Shown here: positions 1-11,997 of the stretch, in pieces
How positions within the stretch are numbered: position 1 is the stretch's first letter
Layout of the letters: the number at the start of each line of letters is the position of its first letter
NCBI GenBank assembly: GCA_004352715.1
Contig: SCFE01000001.1
Coordinates: 5,957,345 to 6,021,344 of the forward strand
Source: Hofstenia miamia
Lineage: Eukaryota; Xenacoelomorpha; Acoela
Reading direction: 5' to 3'
Length of the DNA: 64,000 bases
Position numbers and translations under genes: made by a program
The notes under the pieces: model-generated
What the model was told of the DNA's origin: nothing
The model's input: the letters and a program-made list of their open reading frames with translations, nothing else
Database searches by the model: none

Positions 1-21
1 TCTACGGAATGCCTTTAAGCA

Positions 22-23
<2 letters not shown>

Positions 24-62
<39 letters not shown>
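24..62. repeat. (TA)n microsatellite
   Basis: Uninterrupted alternating AT of about 38 bases. The same dinucleotide recurs through the window and borders most assembly gaps. Confidence 0.95.
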
Positions 63-960
63 CCGATTTGTTTAACAGATTCCTTACTGCACTTTGTTGA
101 ATAACAGCAAAGAACGGAAAAAACTTACTCTAAGATGCCAAAATTCCAACTAAGAATCAAACAAACCAGCGTAGAAATGACAATAGAGTGCAACTTTAAT
201 TTATGCAGGTTTTGAAAGGTCATAAAATCCCCCATCAGATAATTCAATAAGTCGAGTTAGATGGATCAGTAAATATATTTTCGCAATGAATTTATAATTA
301 TCTGTAGGGAATGTTGCCCTAGTTCTATACAACGGAAATTAAAAAATTTCAACTGTTAACAAATGTGAAGAACATTCAGATAAAATTGTTAATGTCTGAA
401 ATAGTAAATGACACAGGAAAGATTTCAATGACACCATTCTTTGGAAAAATACCTTAACAGTGATCACTTTGTAAATGAAAGACAAAAAAAATTTATAATA
501 TTCCAATTTTAGTGTTGGATTTGCATAATTTTTTTGAAAATTATTTTTGGGATTTTTGATGCTGTAGAAGATCGATAGGAAAACGAAACTAAGTAAAATA
601 TTACAATGTGCATGCACATGTGTGTGCATGGGTACAAAATTAATAAACATCAAATAATGGTAGTTTATTCTTAATGCTCTATTAAAAAAGTAATTAAAAA
701 TGCCATATTTTATAAATGAAATAGCAATATTATTTTGGTTTTGAAAGAATTTTTATTATTTAATGTAGAAATGGGAAATTTTCTAAGAACTTAGTGCACA
801 ACTATATGTATGTATTAGTATATATATGTATATATATATAGGAAATTTGAAAGAAATGCAATTTCCATAAACTTTTTATTCTCGCTAAGTTTTAGTTATT
901 CAAAATGTATATACAATGGAAATATGTTTTCACATAACACTACATTCTTCAAAACAAATA
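63..960. other. AT-rich noncoding stretch
   Basis: I see no supportable gene here, only poly-A/T runs, a TGCATGCACATG-like palindrome near 605-630 and a short TATATG repeat near 815-840. It lies 3' of the cysteine-rich peptide gene on the minus strand and may include its 3' UTR. Confidence 0.6.
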
Positions 961-969
961 TCCAAATAT

Positions 970-1052
970 CTAAAAATATTGGCAGACGTAACCGCAATTC
1001 GTAGCAGAGCAGAATTGATACGTTTTACAATTAGTGTCTTTGCAGCATGATT
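970..1052 (-). CDS. Cysteine-rich secreted peptide, last exon (exon 2)
   Basis: This 83-nt exon carries the C-terminal 26 codons and the stop of the gene whose first exon is at 3046-3241. An acceptor (TTTAG) precedes it on the minus strand, and two bases complete the codon begun by the phase-1 donor of exon 1. It encodes six cysteines: an adjacent CC pair, then single cysteines at spacings 4, 5, 4 and 3. With the three in exon 1 the product has nine, an odd number, so one may be free or form a dimer. Joining the exons is inference, but the phase, splice sites and cysteine richness agree, and an independent exon at 21572-21654 has the same length, phase and cysteine frame. Family not identified; the C...C...CC...C...C order is compatible with cystine-knot peptides such as defence or venom peptides. 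Confidence 0.72.
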
Positions 1053-1277
1053 CTAAATATGCATTCATTTAAATAAATTAATATTTACATCTAAAGTATA
1101 TCAAAGAAATTACTCAACAACATGACACTTTCTTAGTGATTCAAAAATAATATCTAGTCTAAGCGCAGTAGCGGATACATTAATATTTTAGGGGTCAATG
1201 TATGTAATTGTGTACTAAAAATTCAAACTGCCACAACAAAGGTTATACCTGATAATGTGTGCATACTTATATATGTA

Positions 1278-2189
1278 NNNNNNNNNNNNNNNNNNNNNNN
1301 NNNNNNNNNNNNNNNNNNNNNNNNNNNNNNNNNNNNNNNNNNNNNNNNNNNNNNNNNNNNNNNNNNNNNNNNNNNNNNNNNNNNNNNNNNNNNNNNNNNN
1401 NNNNNNNNNNNNNNNNNNNNNNNNNNNNNNNNNNNNNNNNNNNNNNNNNNNNNNNNNNNNNNNNNNNNNNNNNNNNNNNNNNNNNNNNNNNNNNNNNNNN
1501 NNNNNNNNNNNNNNNNNNNNNNNNNNNNNNNNNNNNNNNNNNNNNNNNNNNNNNNNNNNNNNNNNNNNNNNNNNNNNNNNNNNNNNNNNNNNNNNNNNNN
1601 NNNNNNNNNNNNNNNNNNNNNNNNNNNNNNNNNNNNNNNNNNNNNNNNNNNNNNNNNNNNNNNNNNNNNNNNNNNNNNNNNNNNNNNNNNNNNNNNNNNN
1701 NNNNNNNNNNNNNNNNNNNNNNNNNNNNNNNNNNNNNNNNNNNNNNNNNNNNNNNNNNNNNNNNNNNNNNNNNNNNNNNNNNNNNNNNNNNNNNNNNNNN
1801 NNNNNNNNNNNNNNNNNNNNNNNNNNNNNNNNNNNNNNNNNNNNNNNNNNNNNNNNNNNNNNNNNNNNNNNNNNNNNNNNNNNNNNNNNNNNNNNNNNNN
1901 NNNNNNNNNNNNNNNNNNNNNNNNNNNNNNNNNNNNNNNNNNNNNNNNNNNNNNNNNNNNNNNNNNNNNNNNNNNNNNNNNNNNNNNNNNNNNNNNNNNN
2001 NNNNNNNNNNNNNNNNNNNNNNNNNNNNNNNNNNNNNNNNNNNNNNNNNNNNNNNNNNNNNNNNNNNNNNNNNNNNNNNNNNNNNNNNNNNNNNNNNNNN
2101 NNNNNNNNNNNNNNNNNNNNNNNNNNNNNNNNNNNNNNNNNNNNNNNNNNNNNNNNNNNNNNNNNNNNNNNNNNNNNNNNNNNNNNNNN
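1278..2189. other. Assembly gap (912 N)
   Basis: Run of N inside the intron of the cysteine-rich peptide gene, bordered by TA-repeat sequence on both sides. ORFs drawn across it are artefacts. Confidence 0.99.

Positions 2190-2220
<31 letters not shown>
2190..2220. repeat. (TA)n microsatellite at gap edge
   Basis: Alternating TA from the end of the gap to about 2220; the gap probably represents more of the same repeat. Confidence 0.9.
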
Positions 2221-2226
<6 letters not shown>

Positions 2227-3045
2227 TTGACTAACATTTTCGTTGTGGGGATTTGTAGGTACTTTTCCTATTTTTGTGGTGTGGTCTGGATCGAAAAATG
2301 TTACTGCCCGGCAAGACCGGAGTTTGGACGGATTTTGGGTTTTATAAAGAAATTGAGTTTTTGTTTAGCTTGATCTAAAACTTTGAGAATGCATTTTAAT
2401 TATTTTCCAAGCAATTTTAAATAAACGAGTTGTATTTTCGGGGTTTGAAGGGAATGTTCATAAATCAGTAATAAAAATACATAATATCCATATATAGTTA
2501 GTTTTACGTCATCTAAATTAAAAGCGATACTTTCAAATCATAGAGTATGAAATGACTGTATATTTTTAATATCATGTATCCGCATATCAAGGCGATGCAT
2601 TTCCAGGTATTAGACAATAACTTCTACTGATGCACATTCAAACTATATATTTCTATTTTCACCTCAGCGTTTTTGTGAATTATAAGCAGTATTCAGAAAA
2701 AAGAAGTGGTTTGTGAAATAATAGGAAAAATGAACGTTGATCCAAAATTTAATAGAATTTCATCTTACCAATTGATGCATAGTTAACAAACCAATGTTGA
2801 GAATTGATTGAGATAATGTTATATTTGAAAAGCATCCTGAGCAATTTTAATGTTTAACAAAATTCTTTCATTAAAATTTGCAAACTGAATATATATTTTG
2901 ATTAAAGTTTATATGGTTTGCTGAAATTTCAAAATATATTTTTTACAAATTCAAACATGCAATTTTGGTGTTACTATGAGTTTTCTGTGACAAAAAAATT
3001 AGTTAAATTGGTTGATGTAAATAGTATATAGCGTAAATAATTTAC

Positions 3046-3241
3046 CTCCTTCTTCTCTACAACGTGTGCATCTGGACCAATCAGCATTACATACTGGGGC
3101 TACATGATATCTTTTGTCTAGGAGTTGCGCAATATCATCATGGGTTTGCAGATTTCTTCGCTTAGTGTTGTCAGCTGAAAAGCTAGAGGCTAATGTTAAG
3201 AAAACGGCAACCAACAGGATTGAAAATAACTTCATTTTCAA
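3046..3241 (-). CDS. Cysteine-rich secreted peptide, first exon: signal peptide, propeptide, start of mature peptide
   Basis: The ATG at 3241 opens 65 codons plus one base, followed by a donor (G|GTAAAT) at 3045. Residues 1-23 form a clear signal peptide: basic start, hydrophobic core SILLVAVFLTLA, and a small-residue cleavage site near SFSA. Residues 24-44 look like a propeptide ending in the dibasic site DKR; a KRR also occurs at 27-29. The predicted mature part starts with YHVAP and has cysteines at 51, 58 and 61. The total product is about 92 aa and presumably secreted. Prepropeptides of this plan are typical of secreted cysteine-knot peptides, including venom, antimicrobial and signalling peptides; which of these applies cannot be told from sequence. 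The start is fixed by the signal peptide. TATATATAC at 3267-3276 could be a TATA box, which would imply a very short leader unless an upstream noncoding exon exists. Confidence 0.78.
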
Positions 3242-3266
3242 TGATAATTGCCAAAAAATTTACAAG

Positions 3267-3276
3267 TATATATACA
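3267..3276 (-). promoter_or_regulatory. Possible TATA box of the peptide gene
   Basis: GTATATATAC reads toward the ATG at 3241 from about 26-35 bases upstream. In a genome this rich in TA runs it may be chance, and the implied 5' UTR would be only a few bases. Confidence 0.25.
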
Positions 3277-3329
3277 TAATTCTGAGTCATATTGGCCATT
3301 GCAAACACGAAATTCATGTTTGATCAATG

Positions 3330-5200
3330 CTTTGGTCCCTGGGTCTGTTCTGTTGGCACATATATACTTATGTAATTGCATGCAAATACAAGATAAACAT
3401 TCTTGGGCCATAATGGGTTAAACTAAATTAAGCTAGCTGAATCAGTTAAGCTCATTTTTGGGAATGCATTCAGAAATTTAAGGTAAATTATTTCGAAAGC
3501 ATCATGTTAGAAAAGTGTTAATAGTTTGTGACATGATCAAACCAACGAATTTAATGGGTTTAACATTAAATTTGTAGATCACGTCAGTAAACAATTACAA
3601 ACAGGTAAAACAAGATAATTATTACAAAAATATTACTACTATTTTAAAAAGTAAGCACTTTTTGCTGTCATTGGATAATCATAATAAAAACAGTTTTTGT
3701 TTTTTTATTCGAGTAAGCTTAGAAGCAAATGAGAATTTCTAACTTTTTGTGATCCGATTTTGGATTGCTTAAGGTCAGATACTATTACTTTTATGAGAAA
3801 AAATTTACAAAGATATAGAAATTTTAGAATCCCTGAATAATCCTCAGATAATGACCAGAATTTAGTAATTCTAACGCCTCAGCTGTTAATGGATCTAAGA
3901 TTGAACAATGGTCCTTAAGATTTAAGACTCCAGAAGAGAAGTCTCTCTCTTATTGACCACTACACGTTTGGACTAAATTCATTTGAAGTGCAAGCATGTA
4001 CAATTTATTTTTATGTATTTTCCAGAAATATATAAAAGTTAGTGAAATGTTATTGTCAGCAGCTGCAATACAAAATAGTTCTAGTGTTTTATAGAGACTA
4101 TGCAAAGCAATGTATTTGCAACAAATGAAGTAAACAATATTGAGTATTTAATATTAAGACAATCAAAAGTTTTTAGTTTACTGAGATTAAGTAATATCAT
4201 TCATAAGTTCTTTATATTAAAATTTTCTTCAAAAGTTAGATACATTTTAGTGTAGTGTTTAGGTAACTACATTCAAAGTTTTCGAACACAGTGTGTTCAT
4301 AAAATATAAGAGTAATACAATAAGCACGTTTGTAAGAGTTTACTATAAAGGGGAGAATGCTAGACAATGGAACTGCAATTTTGTATGATAATACAGTTTA
4401 TATGCTTTTCTTAATTACTTCTAAAGTATTTCTATCCATAACGTAAAGAGCTTTTTTTAAAGTTTTGAAGTATAGGTGAGATAATTTGCCTTTGATACAA
4501 ATAAATTTTTCAAATCTCCGGATTTTTACTAGATTAATAAGTAGCAGATGGTGCAGACGAGTCCAAGTCTGGGTGAGTTCTATTTATAGAAGAAACTAAA
4601 ACTGCTGAACTATGTGATTAATTAAGAATTTTATGTATAATGACCACCCTTGTGGTTCTTGGGACAAGGAGACCCTCTTCCTAAACAGCATCAACCATTT
4701 GGAGCTGATGGCGAACTGGTGCAATCAAGGTTGACTGAATGCTCATCCCTTCTGCAGCATGAACCATTTAAAGATCATGGTGCTGTGTGGGCATCACAGT
4801 CGCAGGAAAAACAGAAACCTTTGAGGCCTGTGCTTAAAAATGAGAAACATCTGATTCAGTACTCCCACACCATGCATCATAAAATTTATAGGACTTGTAT
4901 GATCTTTGAGGTTAAATATGGTGCTGTGATAAAGACAAGTTTGTCTCACTTGCCTTTGATGGAGTGCATTGATATTTCATACCTAAATAAATGTTAAATA
5001 CCTATTCACCAATCTTGGGAAATATAACTAGTTTTAGGATTTCTAGTAGAACCTTTTAGAAGGATTCTAGTGGGTACATTTACATCGTAGCGAACCTGTT
5101 CATCAAATAGTTCTTCTAATACACTTTCATGTACCTGAAACATCATAAAAGTTATCAATACCATTATCAATACATTTCTGTTCATTAAATTTTGTAATTG
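3330..5200. other. AT-rich stretch without recognised gene
   Basis: An open frame at 4650-4997 (+, 115 aa) lies in a locally less AT-rich segment (4640-4900). It has no signal peptide, membrane segment or recognised motif, so I do not call it a gene. The rest is AT-rich DNA with many stops. Confidence 0.5.
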
Positions 5201-5219
5201 AACATTGTCAATGTCTTTT

Positions 5220-6190
5220 ATAGTACGTTTAAGGTTTTGAAAATGAGCGATTTTTCGGGAATCTCAAAAGGTCCTTGCCATTTGCGTGCAAATTTTCGTA
5301 CTTGATATTTGTCAGTAGTTATACTAGGTATAAAAACATGAAAAAAGCATAAACTTTATATCCAATTGAATTATTTCTTACATAAATATTTTGTTGAAAT
5401 TGCTTATTTGATGTAAATCACTCTTTTGGTATTGTAAATTATCATTTTATATGTTAAAAGGATCAATAAGATCTCAAACATGCTTATCAGTAGATTGTGC
5501 GGAATAGTTTTTAAATATGAATTGACAGAGGTGCAACGGCTTCATGGCCAAACAGCTTTATAAAGTGAAATACCAGTAGGTGTATGCACAGAGATGTTAT
5601 AACAGAATTCATGTTTTTTAATAATTCTTTGCCAATGTTTACCACCTATACATGAAGTTAATGTTCTAGTCAATTTAAATAAAGTAGATTTGTTTGTTCA
5701 GCCATAGTGTTTTATTATTGATGATAAATTGTAGTGTTTTCATGTAATATTTCCAATTGAGACATTAATTTTGAAAATAATAAACTTTCAAACCGAACAC
5801 CTTGATCAGTAATATTTTTGTCAACGGACAAATAGTTAATATCCAGTTGTGTAAATTATATCAGAATTTTTTTTAGCTTTAGTTAAATCACTAGGTATTA
5901 TTCTACAATATTTAGTAAAGTTGTCGACCATTACTACAACACATTCGAAATTTTCATCATCTTTTGATATTTGCTCAGTGTCTGTATAAACTATTTCAAT
6001 AGGTTTTTCAGCAATAATTTTCTGAAGTTCAGTTGGTTGTTTTTGGAAGTGTTCCTTATTTGTAAGACAAGTAATCTTACATTTATCAATAACATTTTAA
6101 ACTACTTTGTGTAAATTAGTTACAATAAAACGTGCATTTACAGTTTTTTCTGTTTGCCGTATTCTTAAATGACCATTTTCTTGCGTATTA
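5220..6190 (-). pseudogene. Ty3-like LTR retrotransposon integrase relic
   Basis: Minus-strand translation gives three integrase parts in order. Around 6180-6070 is a zinc-binding-like segment (GHLRIRQTEKTVNARF, then DKCKITC). Around 5990-5770 is the catalytic core: IEIVYTDTEQIS with the first Asp, VVVMVDNFTKYCRIIP, and NITDQGVRF with the second Asp. Near 5300-5230 is a C-terminal segment, RKFARKWQGPFEIPEKS. This order matches Ty3/gypsy-type integrases. Stops and frameshifts interrupt it (a stop after NLHKVV at about 6100 and a frame change near 5870), so it is decayed. I found no LTRs, reverse transcriptase or gag. A large inverted repeat begins just to the right. Assignment to Ty3 rather than another integrase-bearing order is moderately sure. 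Confidence 0.72.
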
Positions 6191-6449
6191 AGTCACGTCT
6201 ATAGGAATTGTGAAAATAGTAGTTCAGTTATTTCTAGATTTGGTGTATAGTTTGCATTCAGCTGGAATATTCAAATAATATTTATTGTAGTAATGTGCAA
6301 CAATTGGATGACGAAAGGTGTCAGGCATTGTAACTTTATTAAAAATTTGTTTTAGAATTACATCTAGAAATTGTTTTTTTAGCAATCTCTTATTCTGAAA
6401 TTTCTTCTTTTATACTATTGATTATTAGTTAAACGAAGTGTATTGGAAC

Positions 6450-7862
6450 AACTAGAATAAGATTTTGAGTTTAAATCAATATGGAAGAACCTGATATTTT
6501 GTGAATTTTCCACATTTAAATATTTTTGTCTGCACGATATGGGAATCATCCTAACTTTGCTTATCAAGATTCAACAAAAACATCATTACTCTAAGTTTGG
6601 GGTAGCTTTGTTACCCAGAAAGAAATCAGCTTAAAACTTTTACCTTAGGCTGATTGCTAGTTTGCCATAGTCATACCATGTTTGAAAACCCCTAGTGCCA
6701 TGATTCCATGAAAATTTTATTCAATATTCATTTAGCTTGCACCAAAAAACATCTAAATTGTCAAATTCTCACTCTTTTTAGTTTTTGAATGTTATGATTT
6801 TTTTCATATATATATATATATANNNNNNNNNNNNNNNNNNNNNNNNNNNNNNNNNNNNNNNNNNNNNNNNNNNNNNNNNNNNNNNNNNNNNNNNNNNNNN
6901 NNNNNNNNNNNNNNNNNNNNNNNNNNNNNNNNNNNNNNNNNNNNNNNNNNNNNNNNNNNNNNNNNNNNNNNNNNNNNNNNNNNNNNNNNNNNNNNNNNNN
7001 NNNNNNNNNNNNNNNNNNNNNNNNNNNNNNNNNNNNNNNNNNNNNNNNNNNNNNNNNNNNNNNNNNNNNNNNNNNNNNNNNNNNNNNNNNNNNNNNNNNN
7101 NNNNNNNNNNNNNNNNNNNNNNNNNNNNNNNNNNNNNNNNNNNNNNNNNNNNNNNNNNNNNNNNNNNNNNNNNNNNNNNNNNNNNNNNNNNNNNNNNNNN
7201 NNNNNNNNNNNNNNNNNNNNNNNNNNNNNNNNNNNNNNNNNNNNNNNNNNNNNNNNNNNNNNNNNNNNNNNNNNNNNNNNNNNNNNNNNNNNNNNNNNNN
7301 NNNNNNNNNNNNNNNNNNNNNNNNNNNNNNNNNNNNNNNNNNNNNNNNNNNNNNNNNNNNNNNNNNNNNNNNNNNNNNNNNNNNNNNNNNNNNNNNNNNN
7401 NNNNNNNNNNNNNNNNNNNNNNNNNNNNNNNNNNNNNNNNNNNNNNNNNNNNNNNNNNNNNNNNNNNNNNNNATATATATATATATATATATTAAATTTA
7501 AATTCCAAAAGTCTTCATCTTGATATAGCCTTTTGGAGATTGTCCTCATCCCATAACAACTAAAATATGCAAAAAAAACCAGCGCATACAAAAACTAAAA
7601 AGAATTTCCAATATAGATGACATTTTTGGGCAAAAACTAAATTAATATTAATAAAATTTTCATGAAATTATAGCATTAGGGTTCTTCAAGCATGGCCTTA
7701 CTATAACAAACTAGCAATCATCTTAAGGCAATAGTTTTAATCTGATTTCTTTTGGGTAACAAAGGAAAGGGTTAGGGTTAGGTAAAAAAATGTCAGGTTC
7801 TTCCTATTTGATTTGAGCTCAAAATCCTATTCTAATTGTTCTTGGGGCAAGAAAAATTCCCC
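6450..7862. mobile_element. Long inverted repeat (fold-back element), centre lost in gap
   Basis: The arm at about 6450-6790 is the imperfect reverse complement of about 7580-7862. Matching blocks include CTAGAATAAGATTTTGAG against CTCAAAATCCTATTCTAA, CTTTGTTACCCAGAAAGAAA against TTTCTTTTGGGTAACAAAG, and TTGCTAGTTTG against CAAACTAGCAA. The left arm has about 100 extra bases (6500-6600). The centre is (AT)n plus a 650-N gap. The structure fits a fold-back or MITE-like DNA transposon; no transposase is visible and I could not define a target-site duplication. Confidence 0.75.
6823..7472. other. Assembly gap (650 N)
   Basis: Gap inside the centre of the inverted repeat, flanked by (AT)n on both sides. 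Confidence 0.99.
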
Positions 7863-9519
7863 AAACTTAGTTTAACCTGTAATATAGGTTTACTTTGTCT
7901 ATCAACATTAATGTCTGGTAAATCTTCATATGCGTTTTCCAGAATGAAAGTGAATTTAATTTTACGATTCGGAAGTTTTTGTAAAGCTCTTTGATGTTGG
8001 AATAGGTGTAATTGGGTCGGCATTAGCATGTAACGTTCATTTTTTAATATTGTAGAGTAAACTTAAATTTGTTAATTGGTTCTATTCAATGTTCAACAAT
8101 GTTGCGTCTATTGCAAGAGAATATCTTCAACCAGGAAAAACCACTGTTATCTGAGCGTACTGCAAAATTTTTTTCACCATTAAGAAAGTATCGAAATTTA
8201 TTAATGCATTTCTAACTATATGCTTCCATAGCTTAGTTCTGAATTTTTTAATTTTCTCCTGAATAATTGATTTGGAAGTTTTTTACTGTTAATATTTTGA
8301 ATTAAGCAAGTACCAATAGCTACAGTAATTACGACACAATCAAAAACAATTTCCTTAAAATAATCAGGGCATTGAGTGAAAATAATTTCTTGAATTATTT
8401 TTTAAGTAAATCCAATTCTTCCTGATGTTTCATTGCCATTGTAACTCGTTTTTGGGTTTTAATACATTTAACGTATTAATGGTCTTTTTAACTATATCAG
8501 GGATATATATATATATATATATATATATTGGAAATTCTTTTTTTATTAATACATCGAATAGTGCTGATCTTATTAATGTTCTAAAATTTTTCATAGTGCT
8601 TCTAAGAAATTTTGAATTTAAAGGATCATTAGGATTATTTTTTTACGTTTTGAAAGCATTATATTGACAATTGAAAATGCAATAATTTTGATTAATTAAC
8701 ATATTAAATATAAAAAAATCTTGGTAATTCTTCATATATTTTAGCATGATACAATTAAATGCGCTGTCTTTTTATTAATTCCACATATTATCATCCCAAT
8801 TCAGGTAATTATTTGTATATAAGAATAAATATTTCACACTCTTTGTAATTATTAAATTTCTTAGATTGATGTCATGATATACAAAAATTGGGTATAGTAT
8901 ATATATATGTATAAATCAAAGAATGCTTTCTCGTATAATATATCAAAAATGTCGAAAATACATTTATTAATAAGAGCAATACAAAATTTATAAAAAATAC
9001 AATACCATTTGTTCTTAAGAATTTAAGAGATTCAAATGTATGACTTCTTAAATTGTGTTTAAATGTGTTTGTGTTTTTTAACCCTAGTGCTGCCTGGGTG
9101 AAAATGACAGAACCCAACCTGACCCAACCTGTCAAATCCTTAACCCTAACTGTGGGTCGGGTTGCCCTTTTCCCACACTGTTCGAGACGGCTTCAGCAAT
9201 TCACATCTAGACAAATTCAGTGATGAATCATGTTTTGCTATACTGTCAATTTTCATCAGTCATTGCATTATTATGTAAAGCACTTGCCAAACCTTAGGGG
9301 ATTAAGTGCATAATTAGCATAAGCATAGATATCGGTCTTTTCATGTTCTTTCACATCAACAATTTTGTGTAGATGTTATTTGCTTTAGCTTTTGTATTTA
9401 TACTTTTGATGAGTAATAATAATTCACTTCGCCTAATTTGAATCATTATTCCGAATTTGATATTGTTAAAATTAAGCTGTCTGGCGACACTTTTAAAGAA
9501 CAAACTGTTTTCCACATTC
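7863..9519. other. AT-rich stretch without recognised gene
   Basis: Only short open frames occur here (for example 7863-8029 minus), none with a recognised domain. It contains (TA)n at about 8502-8528 and a less AT-rich patch at 9060-9180 with repeated ACCCAACCTGACCCAACCTG-like motifs, which may be a transposon end that I cannot classify. Confidence 0.5.

Positions 9520-9556
<37 letters not shown>
9520..9556. repeat. (CAA)n microsatellite at gap edge
   Basis: Twelve CAA units run into the gap. The polyglutamine, polyasparagine or polyleucine frames read across it are repeat artefacts. Confidence 0.95.
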
Positions 9557-10556
9557 NNNNNNNNNNNNNNNNNNNNNNNNNNNNNNNNNNNNNNNNNNNN
9601 NNNNNNNNNNNNNNNNNNNNNNNNNNNNNNNNNNNNNNNNNNNNNNNNNNNNNNNNNNNNNNNNNNNNNNNNNNNNNNNNNNNNNNNNNNNNNNNNNNNN
9701 NNNNNNNNNNNNNNNNNNNNNNNNNNNNNNNNNNNNNNNNNNNNNNNNNNNNNNNNNNNNNNNNNNNNNNNNNNNNNNNNNNNNNNNNNNNNNNNNNNNN
9801 NNNNNNNNNNNNNNNNNNNNNNNNNNNNNNNNNNNNNNNNNNNNNNNNNNNNNNNNNNNNNNNNNNNNNNNNNNNNNNNNNNNNNNNNNNNNNNNNNNNN
9901 NNNNNNNNNNNNNNNNNNNNNNNNNNNNNNNNNNNNNNNNNNNNNNNNNNNNNNNNNNNNNNNNNNNNNNNNNNNNNNNNNNNNNNNNNNNNNNNNNNNN
10001 NNNNNNNNNNNNNNNNNNNNNNNNNNNNNNNNNNNNNNNNNNNNNNNNNNNNNNNNNNNNNNNNNNNNNNNNNNNNNNNNNNNNNNNNNNNNNNNNNNNN
10101 NNNNNNNNNNNNNNNNNNNNNNNNNNNNNNNNNNNNNNNNNNNNNNNNNNNNNNNNNNNNNNNNNNNNNNNNNNNNNNNNNNNNNNNNNNNNNNNNNNNN
10201 NNNNNNNNNNNNNNNNNNNNNNNNNNNNNNNNNNNNNNNNNNNNNNNNNNNNNNNNNNNNNNNNNNNNNNNNNNNNNNNNNNNNNNNNNNNNNNNNNNNN
10301 NNNNNNNNNNNNNNNNNNNNNNNNNNNNNNNNNNNNNNNNNNNNNNNNNNNNNNNNNNNNNNNNNNNNNNNNNNNNNNNNNNNNNNNNNNNNNNNNNNNN
10401 NNNNNNNNNNNNNNNNNNNNNNNNNNNNNNNNNNNNNNNNNNNNNNNNNNNNNNNNNNNNNNNNNNNNNNNNNNNNNNNNNNNNNNNNNNNNNNNNNNNN
10501 NNNNNNNNNNNNNNNNNNNNNNNNNNNNNNNNNNNNNNNNNNNNNNNNNNNNNNNN
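9557..10556. other. Assembly gap (exactly 1000 N)
   Basis: Placeholder-length gap between (CAA)n and (TA)n repeats. Confidence 0.99.
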
Positions 10557-10579
10557 TATATATATATATATATATATAT

Positions 10580-11380
10580 TGTTATGTGTAATGCATATAT
10601 TATAATATTATTACAATGTTCAGTTTTATAATTAAAAAAAATATGCTAATAGCCTGAGCCGAATTAAGTAACGCGCCAGGACCATAGAAATTAAATCATA
10701 AATTTCAAATTCATTCAGAAATGAAAATTGTATTATCAGTGATGTGATAACGTTCATTTAATCAAAATAATTTTAGCAGCAATGATGCCTAAATTTCCAG
10801 ATCAAAATAACGTGGCCATTGTAGAGCAGGCAATCACAGATTAATTGCGTTATGCCAGAGACCGAGATGGCATAAGAAAATTGCGTCCATCAAATTATAA
10901 ACTTGTATTTCAAATTAGTTTCTTTAAAACATGATCGCTTTGTTCTTTTTGATTGGTATCTTGAATGAAAAGTGGGCTTATTTATAATAATTGTTAGATT
11001 TCAAAGCATTTCAGCAATTATATTCAGTAATTATTTTAGGAAGATGTTGGCAAGATTAAGAAGTATGAGTCCTGCCTGAAATGAAAACTAGTTGTGATTT
11101 GGTTTTATATTTTTCCTTTAAACTAATAATTTAGTTCTATTCAATTTGCCTCATTGTTGTATCTTTGTAAAGAAATATATTCTATAACTAGGTAAATATT
11201 GTTTATATTTATTAAGCTCACGTTTCATCCAAAATATAAAATGATGTAAAATACTATAATTATTGTTTTCAGGTTATTATGTAAAGTTTCTATAGCAATA
11301 TTTTTTGATTTATGATTAATTCAATGCTTACTTAAAATTGATTTGCATCAATATACTTTAGGTTTGATTGACATTTTGGA
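10580..11380. other. AT-rich stretch without recognised gene
   Basis: No open frame of note on either strand and no recognised repeat. Confidence 0.5.
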
Positions 11381-11465
11381 TTAACCACTTTGTGTATGCA
11401 TAAATGAATTCGGCACTAAACTGGATTAAATATTAGATCAAGGTTATATATTGATTATGATTTAA

Positions 11466-11997
11466 ATGTTGGACAAATTTAGTGTAATAGTTGGATCAAA
11501 GTGGTATTAATGTGTTTTTATGGTTGGGCCAACGTGGTTTAAATATGGATTTATGGTTGGGCCAACGTGGTATTAATGTGGATTTCTGGTTGGCCCAACA
11601 TGTTATTATGTGGTTTTATGGTTGGGCCAACGTGGTTTAAACATGGTTTTATGGTTGGCCCATCGTGGTATTAATACGGTTTTATAGTTGGCCCGGCGTG
11701 GTCTACGCGTTGTTTTATGGTTAGGCCAACATGTTATTAATGTGGTCTTATGATTGGCCCAACGTGGATTAAGCGTGATCTTACGGTCGGGTGAATGTGG
11801 TATTAATGTGGTTTTATGATTGGGCCAAAGTGTATTTGTGATGATTCATTTGTTATCGTGGTTTCTTGGTTGAGTGTTGGTGGTCTTGCCCACTGGTTTA
11901 TTGGTTGGTAAAAGTCTCATTTTTCGTGGTTTACAACATTGGGCCCACCATTGGGCCAACGTCATAACCACATTAAAACCACCGTTGGCCAAATGTA
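11466..11997. repeat. 33-bp minisatellite ending in inverted units
   Basis: About a dozen imperfect tandem units of 32-33 bases, with core GGTTGGGCCAACGTGG followed by an AT-rich spacer such as TATTAATGTGGTTTTATGG, run from about 11466 to 11880. They decay toward 11930. At 11940-11997 the same unit appears inverted (TTGGGCCAACGTCATAACC, then ACCACCGTTGGCC). The array plus inverted end could fold back, as in some DNA-transposon subterminal arrays. No coding capacity. Confidence 0.85.

Noticed and set aside
1215-2373. Long open frames across the first gap
   Set aside because: They consist of N plus TA-repeat (IYIYIY) codons; the same holds for frames over 6823, 9557, 31878, 33992, 42321, 45054, 47632 and 50876.
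4650-4997. 115-aa plus-strand ORF
   Set aside because: No motif, signal or membrane segment, and no splice or homology support that I can see; kept only as a remark.
9351-9554. Polyleucine/polyglutamine protein
   Set aside because: Entirely explained by the (CAA)n microsatellite at the gap edge.
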